64,000 nt of DNA from Neptuniibacter sp048548695. Its GTDB lineage: Bacteria > Pseudomonadota > Gammaproteobacteria > Pseudomonadales > Balneatricaceae. Below the pieces are notes generated by a model. The model ran no database searches. It was not told where the DNA came from and saw only the letters and a list, made by a program, of their open reading frames with translations. This document shows positions 53,947-63,236 of the stretch, in pieces. The position numbers and the translations under genes were made by a program. The first letter of the stretch is position 1; each line of letters begins with the position of its first letter. Location of the stretch: assembly GCF_048548695.1 (NCBI RefSeq), contig NZ_JBLYIF010000014.1; one strand, given 5' to 3'.

Positions 53947-54771
53947 TTACTGGCGACTCAGGCGCAGGTTATCAATATCGTCCATCTCTGAACTGCGGAA
54001 AGGGTTAATATCCAACCCACCACGACGCACGTAGCGAGCATAGACACTCAGGCTCTCCGGCTGACACTGCTGCCAGATATCCATAAAGATATTCTCAACA
54101 CACTGCTCATGAAAGTCACCGTGTTCACGGTAAGAGATCAGGTACTTGAGCAGACCTTCACGCTCAATATCGCGCCCTTTATAACTGATACCAATCGTAG
54201 CCCAGTCGGGTTGCCCTGTGACTGGGCAATTGGACTTCAGTAGATGGCTATACAGTACCTCTTCAACTTCATCATCACCGATACTCAATAGCTCGGGAGC
54301 GGGCTGGTAGTGCTCAATTTCAACATCCTGATTATCGATGCAAAAACCGGTGAACTGGCCAAATGCCGGTGCCTGATCAGGATGATACAGGCGCACCTTA
54401 ACCTCCCCTTCTGCCGCCGCAGACAGGTCTTCAGTCAACTGCTTTTCCACCTGCCACTGTGATTCGAACCGGGTCAAGTTATACGAGTTGAGATACAGCT
54501 TCAGGGATTTGGATTCAATGATATTAACTGAATTCGCGGCCACCTTGATCTCAGCCAGACGAACTTCCGGTTTGCCCCGAAGGTTCAGCCATGACAACTC
54601 ATAAGCGTTCCAGATATCCACCCCTTTAAACGGCAGAGCACTGCGCTCTATACCTTTTGCCGTCCAGTTGAGGTGGCGAGCGATCGGGTGCAGCAATTCC
54701 GGAGCATACTGGTTGACGTAGTCCGTCTGCTGTCCCAATGGTGAAGTGTGCAGCGGGTCAGGCTGGTTCAT
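53947..54771 (-). CDS. queF: NADPH-dependent 7-cyano-7-deazaguanine reductase
   Basis: A 274-residue, long-form (YqcD-type) QueF that reduces preQ0 to preQ1 in queuosine biosynthesis. Motifs are ESKSLKLYLNSYN, the catalytic Cys in KSNCPVTGQPDWATI, and SYREHGDFHEQCVENIF. Its start overlaps the permease stop by one base (TGATG), so it is coupled to the ABC exporter genes. Confidence 0.95.
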   Translation of the reverse strand: MNQPDPLHTSPLGQQTDYVNQYAPELLHPIARHLNWTAKGIERSALPFKGVDIWNAYELSWLNLRGKPEVRLAEIKVAANSVNIIESKSLKLYLNSYNLTRFESQWQVEKQLTEDLSAAAEGEVKVRLYHPDQAPAFGQFTGFCIDNQDVEIEHYQPAPELLSIGDDEVEEVLYSHLLKSNCPVTGQPDWATIGISYKGRDIEREGLLKYLISYREHGDFHEQCVENIFMDIWQQCQPESLSVYARYVRRGGLDINPFRSSEMDDIDNLRLSRQ

Positions 54772-55580
54772 CAGTTACGAATCCCTTTGCCGGTGTTCAG
54801 CAAATGCAATGAATAGAAAAACAGGCACCCAATAAATAGTAAAATAATGCTAAAAGCAAATCCCACATGGATATCACTTACCCCGAGGATGCCGTAGCGG
54901 AAACTGTTAACCATGTACAAAATCGGATTCAGCTGCGACACCCCCTGCCAGAACTCGGGCAGCAGGTTAATCGAATAAAACACCCCGCCCAGATAGGTCA
55001 ACGGTGTCAAAATAAAGGTTGGGATAATCGCGATATCATCAAAGGTATTGGCATACACCGCATTGATAAAGCCGCCCAGTGAAAACAAAACCGCCGTCAT
55101 AATCACCACACCAACAGTCACCCCCAGATGGTGAATCTGTAGGTCAGTAAAGAACAGCGACAGTAGAGTAACGATACAGCCCACCGCCAGACCACGCGAT
55201 ACACCGCCAATGACATAGCCACTCAGGATCACCCAGTTAGGCACCGGCGCTACCAGCAGCTCTTCAATATTGTGCTGAAACTTGCTGCCAAAGAAAGATG
55301 ACACCACATTGCCATAGGAGTTAGTGATCACCGACATCATGATCAGACCGGGCACGATGTATTCCATGTAGCCAAAACCACCCATCTCACCAATACGGCT
55401 ACCAATCAGATTACCAAAAATAATGAAATACAGGGTCATGGTAATCGCCGGTGGCAACATCGTTTGCGCCCAAATGCGGGTAAAACGACGTATCTCTTTA
55501 GCCACAATGGTGGTGAACGCGGTCCAAAGCAGTTTTCTGTGTCCTGCTGCCGTAAGTTCCGGGGGTGCAGTTGAAATCAT
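54771..55580 (-). CDS. yadH: ABC-2 type exporter permease (YadH-like)
   Basis: A 269-residue membrane protein with six hydrophobic helices and the ABC-2 pattern: FTRIWAQTMLPPAITMTLYF, then GFGYMEYIVPGLIMMSVI, then TFILTPLTYLGGVFYSINLLP. With the ATPase upstream it forms an exporter of unknown substrate, similar to E. coli YadGH. Start codon overlaps the ATPase stop (ATGA). Confidence 0.92.
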   Translation of the reverse strand: MISTAPPELTAAGHRKLLWTAFTTIVAKEIRRFTRIWAQTMLPPAITMTLYFIIFGNLIGSRIGEMGGFGYMEYIVPGLIMMSVITNSYGNVVSSFFGSKFQHNIEELLVAPVPNWVILSGYVIGGVSRGLAVGCIVTLLSLFFTDLQIHHLGVTVGVVIMTAVLFSLGGFINAVYANTFDDIAIIPTFILTPLTYLGGVFYSINLLPEFWQGVSQLNPILYMVNSFRYGILGVSDIHVGFAFSIILLFIGCLFFYSLHLLNTGKGIRN

Positions 55581-56518
55581 GCCGTCGTTACCTCTTCCCG
55601 TGGCAGGTTCTTTTCAACCAGAGAAACAAACAACTCCTCCAGTCGATTGGCTTTGTTACGCATACTGCTTACCGCAATACCCTGTGCCGATAATTGTTCG
55701 AACAGTGGGTTGATGCCCTGGGATTTTGCAACATCCACTTCCAGGGTATGCTCATCTAACAAGCGTACGGTGTAATCCGTAACCACAGGCAACACATCAA
55801 CATCCTGTTCAAGATCGAGGACAAAGGTCTCTGTATTCAGTTTATACAATAGAGACTTCATGGAACTGTTCTGAATAATTTTACCGTGATCGATTATGGC
55901 AATATTGCGACACAGGCTTTCCGCCTCTTCCAGATAGTGAGTGGTGAGAATGATGGTGGTGCCTGCGGCATTAATCTCCTTAAGGAATTCCCACATGGAA
56001 CGGCGCAGTTCGATATCGACTCCGGCAGTCGGCTCATCAAGGATCAGTAACTGTGGCTCATGCACCAGGGCACGGACAATCATCAATCGGCGCTTCATAC
56101 CTCCGGACAACATGCGGGCGACTTCAAAACGTTTTTCCCACAGCCCCAGCTTACGCAGGTAGTGCTCAGCGCGCTCCGTCGCCTGCTTTTTCGGGATACC
56201 GTAAAAACCGGCCTGGGTTACAACAATATCCAGTACCCGCTCAAATGCATTGAAATTAAATTCTTGGGGAACCACGCCAAGACAGAGTTTGGCGCGGGTC
56301 AGCGACTGATCAATGTCATGACCAAAAACGCTGACTGTACCGCGGGTTTTATTGACCAACGAGGAAACGATGCCAAGGGTGGTGGACTTGCCCGCACCAT
56401 TGGGGCCAAGCAACGCAAAGAAGTCACCCTGTTTTACTTCAAGTGAGATGCCTTTTAGCGCCTCAAATTTATTGTCATAGACCTTATGCAGGTCTTCAAT
56501 TAGCAATGCTGCTGTCAT
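55577..56518 (-). CDS. yadG: ABC exporter ATP-binding protein (YadG-like)
   Basis: A 313-residue ATPase with Walker A LLGPNGAGKST, signature LSGGMKRRLMIVRAL and Walker B LLILDEPTAGVD followed by TTHYLEEAESL. The C-terminal 80 residues form the regulatory region common in this subfamily. ATG 56518 gives the expected start; an earlier frame to 56590 is a weak alternative. First gene of yadG-yadH-queF. Confidence 0.94.
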   Translation of the reverse strand: MTAALLIEDLHKVYDNKFEALKGISLEVKQGDFFALLGPNGAGKSTTLGIVSSLVNKTRGTVSVFGHDIDQSLTRAKLCLGVVPQEFNFNAFERVLDIVVTQAGFYGIPKKQATERAEHYLRKLGLWEKRFEVARMLSGGMKRRLMIVRALVHEPQLLILDEPTAGVDIELRRSMWEFLKEINAAGTTIILTTHYLEEAESLCRNIAIIDHGKIIQNSSMKSLLYKLNTETFVLDLEQDVDVLPVVTDYTVRLLDEHTLEVDVAKSQGINPLFEQLSAQGIAVSSMRNKANRLEELFVSLVEKNLPREEVTTA

Positions 56519-56678
56519 CAGATACATCCGGTAAACAGAGTTTAGGCCTGTAAGGTGGGGCTTTAGGTGCCTGATTTCAAGCGTTGCCACTGCAACAGAG
56601 TGTTACGGGGCGACAGCTTGTCTGGCAGTGGGTACACTTGTCCCCCTGATTCACCGGACACTTTGCAGGAAAGTTGCT

Positions 56679-57071
56679 ATGCACGATGCCTATCATGCCT
56701 TTCATCTAAATCTATTGAAGTTGGCCTATAACAACCTGTCCCGTCATACGCCTTTCGATGACCCCAATGACCACACATCGGCAGAACTCATGGCACAATG
56801 GCAGCAGCTTATTGCGCATTTCTCCGATCAGGTTGACCTGAGTCTGGGTCAGCAACTTCTGGAACGAATCGCCATCACCTACCCCGACCTGATGCCGCTG
56901 GTGCCGCGTGACCTGTTCTGGTTTTTTGGCGGCAGTTGCCTGCACTTTATGCCGGATGAAGAGATCAGTCTCTATCAGCAACTGGATGAACTGCGCTATG
57001 AAGCCGAAGCCTCGGGTAATACTGAATTTAACTACGAAGTCGTACGCGCCAGAATCCTCGGCCTGCACTGA
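56679..57071 (+). CDS. PA2817-like conserved protein
   Basis: A 130-residue helical cytoplasmic protein resembling the Pseudomonas PA2817 family (RDLFWFFGGSCLHFMPDEEISLYQQLDELRYEAEA). Function unknown. ATG 56679 has AGGAAAG 6 bases upstream. Its stop abuts the convergent GGDEF-EAL gene with no spare base. Confidence 0.7.
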   Translation: MHDAYHAFHLNLLKLAYNNLSRHTPFDDPNDHTSAELMAQWQQLIAHFSDQVDLSLGQQLLERIAITYPDLMPLVPRDLFWFFGGSCLHFMPDEEISLYQQLDELRYEAEASGNTEFNYEVVRARILGLH

Positions 57072-59915
57072 TTATTTTTTCAACTGCAGGCTCTGACGCA
57101 TCTGCTGGCGCACATAAGCCGGCAGCTCTTCTGCGGGCAATGGTTTGCTGTAAAAATAGCCCTGAATCTGATGGCAACCATGATTCAACAGGTAAGTAAG
57201 TTGCCTTGGGGTTTCGACCCCCTCAGCTATACATTCAAGTCCCAGACCCTGCGCCAGACTGATAATCGCCTTAATAATGGTTTCACCCTCACCGCGATCA
57301 CCAATATCATTGATAAAACTCTTGTCGATTTTAAGCGTATTGAGCGGCAATTTTTTCAGATAACTCAGGGATGAATAACCGGTACCAAAATCATCCATGG
57401 ATAAAAAGATCCCCATCTCACGGACCTGACGCAGCTTGGGTAAGGTCACCTCAGGCTGTTTTAACAGGAAACTCTCGGTGACCTCCAAGTCCAACAGCTC
57501 AGGGGGCAATTCCGTTTCCGCCAGCACTTGCTGCAGGGTATCCAGCAAAGACGCATGCAAAATTTGCTGCCCCGCCACATTAACGCCGATCCGGAACCGC
57601 ATGCCTTGCTGATTCCATTGCTGGGTATTACGGCATGCCTCATATAACACCCAACGGCCAATCTCGATAATCAAACCGGTCTCTTCTGCCAGCGGAATAA
57701 ACTTATCTGGAGGAATAAAACCATGGTTCGGATGCTGCCAACGCAATAGCGCTTCCACCCCTATCACTTGCCCATTACGGGCATCAATCTGCGGCTGGTA
57801 ATGCAACCGAAACTCATCCCGCTCAAGCGCCTTGCGCAAGTCATTGGTCAGGGAGAAACGTTCATAACGGTCACTGCCTCTATCACCCTCAAAGAAGCAA
57901 TACTGGTTTTTACCCCGATCTTTGGCCTCAAACATCGCCACATCGGCATGCTTAACCAGCGTAATTCGATCAGCCCCATGGTCCGGGTAGACTGCAATAC
58001 CGATACTCAAACTCGAGAAAATCTCATAACCCGAGATCGAAAATGGCGAACGAAATGCTTCCAGTATGAGTTGCGCTACCTCGGCGACACTCTCGAAACC
58101 ATCACAACCACTGAGAATAACCGAAAACTCATCCCCGCCCTGCCGCGCCAGCATACCTCTGCCACCAACAACATTCGCAATTCGCTTCGAAGCCAGCTGC
58201 AGCAGTTCATCACCCACAGGGTGACCCAATGAGTCATTCACATCTTTAAAACCATCAAAATCGCAGAACAGGATACCTACCCGCGACTGATCTTCACCCG
58301 CAGCCCCTTGCATGCCTAATATCTGCTCAAGACTGCTGTTAAACATCATCTGGTTCGGAAGTTTAGTGAGTGGGTCATGGTTGGCCAGCCACGAAAGTTG
58401 CTGCTCGGCCTGTGTACGTTCGGTAATATCCATACCAATGGATAAGATTACCGCGTCGGAATCAACTAGCTGCAGGCGGGAGTGCAACCAGGATATATGA
58501 ATCAGGTGCCCAGCATCATCCAGTAAAGCGGTCTCCAGCTGAAGCTTGTTTTTCTGACCGGAAAATACCTGCTTAAATGCCTGGAGGTGTTTTTCCAGAC
58601 CACCGGCCTGATGAGGCAGTTTAAGAAAGTTCAGGCTGATCGGCTCATCCTTAAGACGAAACAGATCCCGACCATAACGGTTCATGGTCACCACCCGCCC
58701 GTCACTGCTCATGGTCATAATGATGGTTTCGGCAGTATCCATCAGGCTGGTAACGAAATCACGTTCAGTTTGCAGCTGTTGTGATCGTTGCTGCAGGTTC
58801 TGTGCCCGCTGGATCAAAGAGGCTTCGAGGTGTTCAAGTTGGTTGGTTAACTCCCCGGTGGAGTCCTGCAACATATCCAACTCATCCTGGAAAATATTAC
58901 CCTGTCGGTGACGCTTAAGCCCATGACGCACCTCACGATAACTACTGCTGGCCAGTAACGGCAGTAAACAGGCAATTTCACTTAACGCACGCAAGGGCCC
59001 CCGCAACACCAATAACTGGACCAACCCCGCAAACAACAGGCCTATAGCAGCAATGGTCAGTTGCCGAATTAATTCCTTGGCCGCCCGTTGATGTAACTCG
59101 GTGCGGTCATAGACCAGCACCCAGAATGCCTCAGCAGTTTCAGCTGATACGGGCTGCAGCACAACCTGATAGAAATGCGTTTCAAACTCCAGCGGGAAAA
59201 TACCACCATCGCTGCCAATATTTTCCGTGCTAAGCAAACGATTAATGACACTTAAGTTTTCTTCCCGTTGCGTCAAGTATTGCAGATCAAATTGCCTATC
59301 CCCGCCGCCCGGTCTGACCGCCAAACCGATATCACGCCCGTACTGGGTTTTGAACTCCAGCACGATATCCCTGAGTTCACGGCTCACGACCAACACCCCG
59401 GTACTGACACCATTAAACAAAACGGGCATCGCTACCGAGCGCACACAAGTTCTGGCACAGTGAAAATGGCGCTTGGGAGTTTCAGTGGTCAATACATCTT
59501 GCACCAAGGCTATTGGTAACGCTGAGATATAGCCCTGACGTTCCAGCAATTCGCCTTTGGAGTTATACAGAAAAGCACCATCCAATACGCCGGAGATCAT
59601 CATATCCGGTAAGTAATCCCGAATAGCTGCAATAAAGTCAAATTGGCTTGGATTAGTGTTGCTAACCGCGGCAAGCAAAGGGACAACTCCCCCAGCCTCG
59701 AGTAAGCGTTCAAAAGAATTATCTACCAGCCCCTGTAACGTCGCCTGATCGCGCTGAATGGAGCGTTGCTGGTTAACATCCAAATTGTGAGTCAACTGGC
59801 GATAAGCATAAACAGCATAGATCAACTGGGTAACCAGCAGCACCAATGCAAGGTATACCACCACCTTCCATTTCAGGCTGAGAAAATGCTGTTTTGAAAA
59901 ACGCCCAAAAATCAT
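57072..59915 (-). CDS. Membrane GGDEF-EAL protein with periplasmic sensor and PAS domain
   Basis: A 947-residue protein. Helices at about 15-37 and 290-312 bound a large periplasmic (dCache-like) sensor containing a Cys pair (HCARTCVRS). A coiled segment, a PAS domain (about 385-500), GGDEF (about 515-675; RQGGDEFSVIL) and EAL (about 695-935) follow. The EAL domain keeps catalytic motifs GVEALLRW, LEVTES and DDFGTGYSS, so phosphodiesterase activity is likely. The three-gene reverse unit with the porin and binding-like protein suggests it responds to a periplasmic ligand. Confidence 0.92.
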   Translation of the reverse strand: MIFGRFSKQHFLSLKWKVVVYLALVLLVTQLIYAVYAYRQLTHNLDVNQQRSIQRDQATLQGLVDNSFERLLEAGGVVPLLAAVSNTNPSQFDFIAAIRDYLPDMMISGVLDGAFLYNSKGELLERQGYISALPIALVQDVLTTETPKRHFHCARTCVRSVAMPVLFNGVSTGVLVVSRELRDIVLEFKTQYGRDIGLAVRPGGGDRQFDLQYLTQREENLSVINRLLSTENIGSDGGIFPLEFETHFYQVVLQPVSAETAEAFWVLVYDRTELHQRAAKELIRQLTIAAIGLLFAGLVQLLVLRGPLRALSEIACLLPLLASSSYREVRHGLKRHRQGNIFQDELDMLQDSTGELTNQLEHLEASLIQRAQNLQQRSQQLQTERDFVTSLMDTAETIIMTMSSDGRVVTMNRYGRDLFRLKDEPISLNFLKLPHQAGGLEKHLQAFKQVFSGQKNKLQLETALLDDAGHLIHISWLHSRLQLVDSDAVILSIGMDITERTQAEQQLSWLANHDPLTKLPNQMMFNSSLEQILGMQGAAGEDQSRVGILFCDFDGFKDVNDSLGHPVGDELLQLASKRIANVVGGRGMLARQGGDEFSVILSGCDGFESVAEVAQLILEAFRSPFSISGYEIFSSLSIGIAVYPDHGADRITLVKHADVAMFEAKDRGKNQYCFFEGDRGSDRYERFSLTNDLRKALERDEFRLHYQPQIDARNGQVIGVEALLRWQHPNHGFIPPDKFIPLAEETGLIIEIGRWVLYEACRNTQQWNQQGMRFRIGVNVAGQQILHASLLDTLQQVLAETELPPELLDLEVTESFLLKQPEVTLPKLRQVREMGIFLSMDDFGTGYSSLSYLKKLPLNTLKIDKSFINDIGDRGEGETIIKAIISLAQGLGLECIAEGVETPRQLTYLLNHGCHQIQGYFYSKPLPAEELPAYVRQQMRQSLQLKK

Positions 59916-59920
59916 CGCAA

Positions 59921-61129
59921 TCAGAACCGGTAGGTTGCTTGCAGGATAAACAGATTCCAGTTTTGCTCTAGCTCTGAACTATCGGGGTTATCTAGCGGTG
60001 ACAAACCCATAGTACCTTTCAGGTGGTGCAGCTCCGCACGCAGTAGCCAATGCATCGCCGGTTGCCACCCGGCACCTAAAGTCCAGTCGCGAAGGTAGCC
60101 CCGGTGAGCCGGCATACCTGATTCAGCAGCCGCTTGTTTACCATTACGGTCGTGTTTATTGGCGTAGCCCAGTTCCCGGCGAACAAACAGGCTGACTTTG
60201 GGTGACACCCGGTACTCCAGTTGCCCGTACACAGCATCCCCCATATTTGGCTTCTGGCTATCGAAAATTCCACCAAATCCCCTGACCTCAGATTCCCGAA
60301 ACAGGTATTCACTCGTAAACGCCCAGCGCTGCCAGTTATATTGATAGGACAACACCGCCTGATCAACGGCAATCTCGCCATCCGCAGGAAACAGGTCACC
60401 CGCTCCCACCGAATCATAGCGCACCTTGGCATGGGCCAGTGTAAGCCCGTACTGTACTGTCTGATCATAACTTTTATACATGACCCGCCAAAAAGCGGCC
60501 GGACTATCATCCAGTTTGCCAGGGGCGTCAAATCCGATCAGCGCCTGCTCCAGTTCGGTATCTACCACCAGATAACCGGCCAACAGTTCGCTGTCGATTA
60601 TCCCCTGACTAAAACCGTGACTGCCATATAGCATCAATCCATCGGCGGATAGCAATAGATTACGCGTCCCTTCCTGATAGATGGACTGTGGCAGCATAAT
60701 GGAAGGCCGGGTAAACGCTACGTCCCGGGTATCATTATAGATTCCGTAGGGAATTTTCACCCGCCCCAACCGCGCACCCAAAAAGCCGGAAGTATGATCA
60801 AAAAAACGATAATCCACCTGGGCAAAGTCGACTCTGAGATTACCATCGTCCACTTCGCCCATACGCCTGGACATTAACTGAGCAGATAACAACCAGTTTT
60901 GCGCAGGGCTCCAGCTACTATTCAGGGCAATTTCACGGAAATCCAAACTACCACTTTCGCTATCACCGCTGACATTATTATCATCGGAGACGAAATAGCC
61001 CTGTGTTATGAAGCCATGCAGGTTAAATACTGTGTCACCCACAATTTCATGATCATGAGCAGCATTGGCAAGCATCGGCAGCAAACCACAGGCACACAGC
61101 ACCCTAGTCCACTTGCAGAACTTTGACAT
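59921..61129 (-). CDS. Porin-like outer membrane beta-barrel protein
   Basis: A 402-residue exported protein (signal peptide about 1-23). The repeated amphipathic strands and the start FNLHGFITQGYF with LDFREIALNSSWSP resemble outer membrane channel families. The C-terminal residue is Phe (ATYRF). Its position between a phosphate-binding-like protein and a sensory GGDEF-EAL protein suggests ligand delivery to that sensor (inference). GGAG precedes the ATG. Confidence 0.82.
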   Translation of the reverse strand: MSKFCKWTRVLCACGLLPMLANAAHDHEIVGDTVFNLHGFITQGYFVSDDNNVSGDSESGSLDFREIALNSSWSPAQNWLLSAQLMSRRMGEVDDGNLRVDFAQVDYRFFDHTSGFLGARLGRVKIPYGIYNDTRDVAFTRPSIMLPQSIYQEGTRNLLLSADGLMLYGSHGFSQGIIDSELLAGYLVVDTELEQALIGFDAPGKLDDSPAAFWRVMYKSYDQTVQYGLTLAHAKVRYDSVGAGDLFPADGEIAVDQAVLSYQYNWQRWAFTSEYLFRESEVRGFGGIFDSQKPNMGDAVYGQLEYRVSPKVSLFVRRELGYANKHDRNGKQAAAESGMPAHRGYLRDWTLGAGWQPAMHWLLRAELHHLKGTMGLSPLDNPDSSELEQNWNLFILQATYRF

Positions 61130-61523
61130 TTTGCTCTCCTGTAATGGTTGCTGTGGTATAGCCTATAGCGCCAGGTACAGAACTGATTTTTTCCAGCATA
61201 TCCTGTGGCGAAGCCACGACAACAGGCGCTTGACCGGCACCGGAAAAAACCAGCCTGTCCCAGATATTTTGTAACTGATAAGGGAAGATGCCCAGCTGAC
61301 TTTTAATAATCTGGTCATTACTGGGGAATTGTTCGGGCAAGATAAAGACCCGAATTTCCTGACCGTCCGGCCAGGTACGTAAGCGCATGGAGAAAATCGA
61401 CAGTAGCATGTATCGGCTAACCGGCGATTCGACAGCAACATCAGGATTAACAATGATGCCAGCGACACCTAAGCCGGGCCGAAGGAATAAAAAAATTATC
61501 AATAAAATCAGGAATTTTTTCAT
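61104..61523 (-). CDS. Small exported phosphate-binding-protein-like (PstS-like) domain
   Basis: A 139-residue protein with signal peptide (about 1-20). Residues 22-139 resemble the compact PstS-like domain found fused to or encoded beside GGDEF proteins (LRTWPDGQEIRVFILPE, then GAIGYTTATI near the C-terminus). A full-length PstS is twice as long, so this is a single-lobe variant. It overlaps the porin gene by 26 bases and starts the three-gene unit. Confidence 0.78.
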   Translation of the reverse strand: MKKFLILLIIFLFLRPGLGVAGIIVNPDVAVESPVSRYMLLSIFSMRLRTWPDGQEIRVFILPEQFPSNDQIIKSQLGIFPYQLQNIWDRLVFSGAGQAPVVVASPQDMLEKISSVPGAIGYTTATITGEQNVKVLQVD

Positions 61524-61622
61524 GCCTGCCACTATAACTACGCGAGTCTAAAGAGTAGACCCAAGCAATACCGAGTACAACTGAACTACAGTCTAAAAGC
61601 AATAGCACGAAGAGAGCATTGA

Positions 61623-61698
61623 TGGCGTCCCATAGGGGGTTCGAACCCCTGTTACCGCCGTGAAAGGGCGGTGTCCTAGGCCACTAGACGAATGGGAC
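61623..61698 (-). tRNA. tRNA-Glu (TTC), copy 1
   Basis: 76 bases on the minus strand, from GTCCCATTCGTC to GGGACGCCA, with encoded CCA. The anticodon TTC lies in CCCTTTCACGG. The seven-base acceptor arms pair and the T loop GTTCGAAC is intact. Identical to two further copies. Confidence 0.97.
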
Positions 61699-61714
61699 AC
61701 ATTAGGTATGTAAC

Positions 61715-61789
61715 TGGAGCGGGAAACGAGGTTCGAACTCGCGACCCCAACCTTGGCAAGGTTGTGCTCTACCACTGAGCTATTCCCGC
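61715..61789 (-). tRNA. tRNA-Gly (GCC), copy 1
   Basis: 75 bases on the minus strand, from GCGGGAATAGCTC to the encoded CCA. Anticodon GCC lies in CTTGCCAAG. D and T arms are normal. It ends four bases before the assembly gap. Identical to copy 2. Confidence 0.97.
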
Positions 61790-61793
61790 TTGA

Positions 61794-61890
61794 NNNNNNN
61801 NNNNNNNNNNNNNNNNNNNNNNNNNNNNNNNNNNNNNNNNNNNNNNNNNNNNNNNNNNNNNNNNNNNNNNNNNNNNNNNNNNNNNNNNNN
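61794..61890. other. Assembly gap (97 N)
   Basis: A run of 97 N lies between tRNA-Gly copy 1 and tRNA-Glu copy 2, within near-identical tandem tRNA units. Repeat-driven assembly breakage is the likely cause. Additional Gly-Glu units may be missing, or the gap may be only a few bases if sized arbitrarily. Confidence 0.99.
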
Positions 61891-61966
61891 TGGCGTCCCA
61901 TAGGGGGTTCGAACCCCTGTTACCGCCGTGAAAGGGCGGTGTCCTAGGCCACTAGACGAATGGGAC
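61891..61966 (-). tRNA. tRNA-Glu (TTC), copy 2
   Basis: Identical 76-base tRNA-Glu with encoded CCA; its 3' end touches the assembly gap. Confidence 0.97.
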
Positions 61967-62177
61967 GCTACACTCCTACAAGCGAACTGCTTGCGAGGAG
62001 GCGCGTATATTAAATAACAGTTCAGGGAGGGTCAAGCCTGAGAACACGAAAAAACACAAAGATTTAGCCGCAGCTAGAATAGGTGTCAGGTATGGGCCTA
62101 TACAAAAAATTCGACAGTAAAAACGCTACGAAACACGCAGAATTTGATAAGTAACAGAGATGGTGGGTGTAAGGAGA

Positions 62178-62252
62178 TGGAGCGGGAAACGAGGTTCGAA
62201 CTCGCGACCCCAACCTTGGCAAGGTTGTGCTCTACCACTGAGCTATTCCCGC
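62178..62252 (-). tRNA. tRNA-Gly (GCC), copy 2
   Basis: Identical 75-base tRNA-Gly. It lies six bases downstream (in the direction of transcription) of tRNA-Glu copy 3 and so forms a tandem Glu-Gly transcript. Confidence 0.97.
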
Positions 62253-62258
62253 TTGAAA

Positions 62259-62334
62259 TGGCGTCCCATAGGGGGTTCGAACCCCTGTTACCGCCGTGAA
62301 AGGGCGGTGTCCTAGGCCACTAGACGAATGGGAC
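62259..62334 (-). tRNA. tRNA-Glu (TTC), copy 3
   Basis: Identical 76-base tRNA-Glu with encoded CCA; first tRNA of the reverse-strand cluster. The promoter should lie just above 62334; the AT-rich stretch near 62400-62440 is a candidate region. Confidence 0.97.
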
Positions 62335-62485
62335 GCAGCCTGCTCCAGACCAAGGCCTGAAAGCGGTGCCTATGGTATTGAGGCACTGTTTTTAGGTCAA
62401 GTACTTTTTTACATTTTTATGTATAAAATCAACACCTTTTTCGCTACTGTACAAGCTATGAACTTAACCGGGTCAGGCACCTCAT

Positions 62486-63226
62486 ATGTCACCGCTTAAA
62501 ATTGCACTGTTGATCCTGCTGGGCGTCGGCATCATGGCGGCGCTGGGCATGGTGATCCAAGACATAGAAATCCGTAAACGGGAACGCAAACTGAAGCTGA
62601 TGCGGCTGAAAAATGCTATCCGCCGTGCCACGCACCTGCTGGAAAATCTGCCACAATTGCTAGTCACCCCGGGCCTACGCTCCATGCTTAAAGCATATTT
62701 GGTATCACGCTGGGATACAGTGCTGCAACTTGAGCCCAGCCCTGCCAACCAGGAACAGAAAGCCCAGATACTCAATCAGCTCCAATCGATACCCGAGGCT
62801 ACGCCGCACCCGGATGGGCAGATGACGATATTCACCAGCCATGATGAGGCGAGCCGTGCTTTAGCAATTGTAAAAGAGCTGGGGCAGTTCATCGCCGATA
62901 TTCAACAACAGGGCAATATTTCAAAGGAGGTGGCTGACCAGCTGCTGCTCCAGGCCAAACGCAGTTATAAACGCCTTGAAGTAGATATCGATCTTATTCA
63001 GGCGCAGGAATCGGAATCCCATCAAGGCCCGGAAGTTGTGATTCATCACTACCGCAATTGTTATGGCAAACTGCAACATCTCAACCAAGACCACTTTCTT
63101 GACCGACAGTTATTCGAAATCCGCAACCATCTGGAGCAACTAGCTGCGGCGATTGAAATCTCTCAGGAAGAAAAACAACAAAAAGAGCAGCAAGAAAAAA
63201 CTGAAGGCCGGAAGTTCAACTTTTAA
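62486..63226 (+). CDS. Membrane-anchored coiled-coil protein of unknown function
   Basis: A 246-residue protein with one N-terminal membrane helix (about 5-24), then a cytoplasmic basic segment (IRKRERKLKLMRLKNAIRRA) and long helices. The Gln/Glu/Lys-rich tail (about 225-242; SQEEKQQKEQQEKTEG) is a likely disordered or coiled segment. I do not recognise the family. It is convergent with the sensor kinase gene, 10 bases away. Confidence 0.75.
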   Translation: MSPLKIALLILLGVGIMAALGMVIQDIEIRKRERKLKLMRLKNAIRRATHLLENLPQLLVTPGLRSMLKAYLVSRWDTVLQLEPSPANQEQKAQILNQLQSIPEATPHPDGQMTIFTSHDEASRALAIVKELGQFIADIQQQGNISKEVADQLLLQAKRSYKRLEVDIDLIQAQESESHQGPEVVIHHYRNCYGKLQHLNQDHFLDRQLFEIRNHLEQLAAAIEISQEEKQQKEQQEKTEGRKFNF

Positions 63227-63236
63227 CCCGCTCAGG

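Noticed and set aside
61593..61947. Open frames across the tRNA cluster and the N run
   Set aside because: They are artefacts of translating tRNA sequence and N as open codons.
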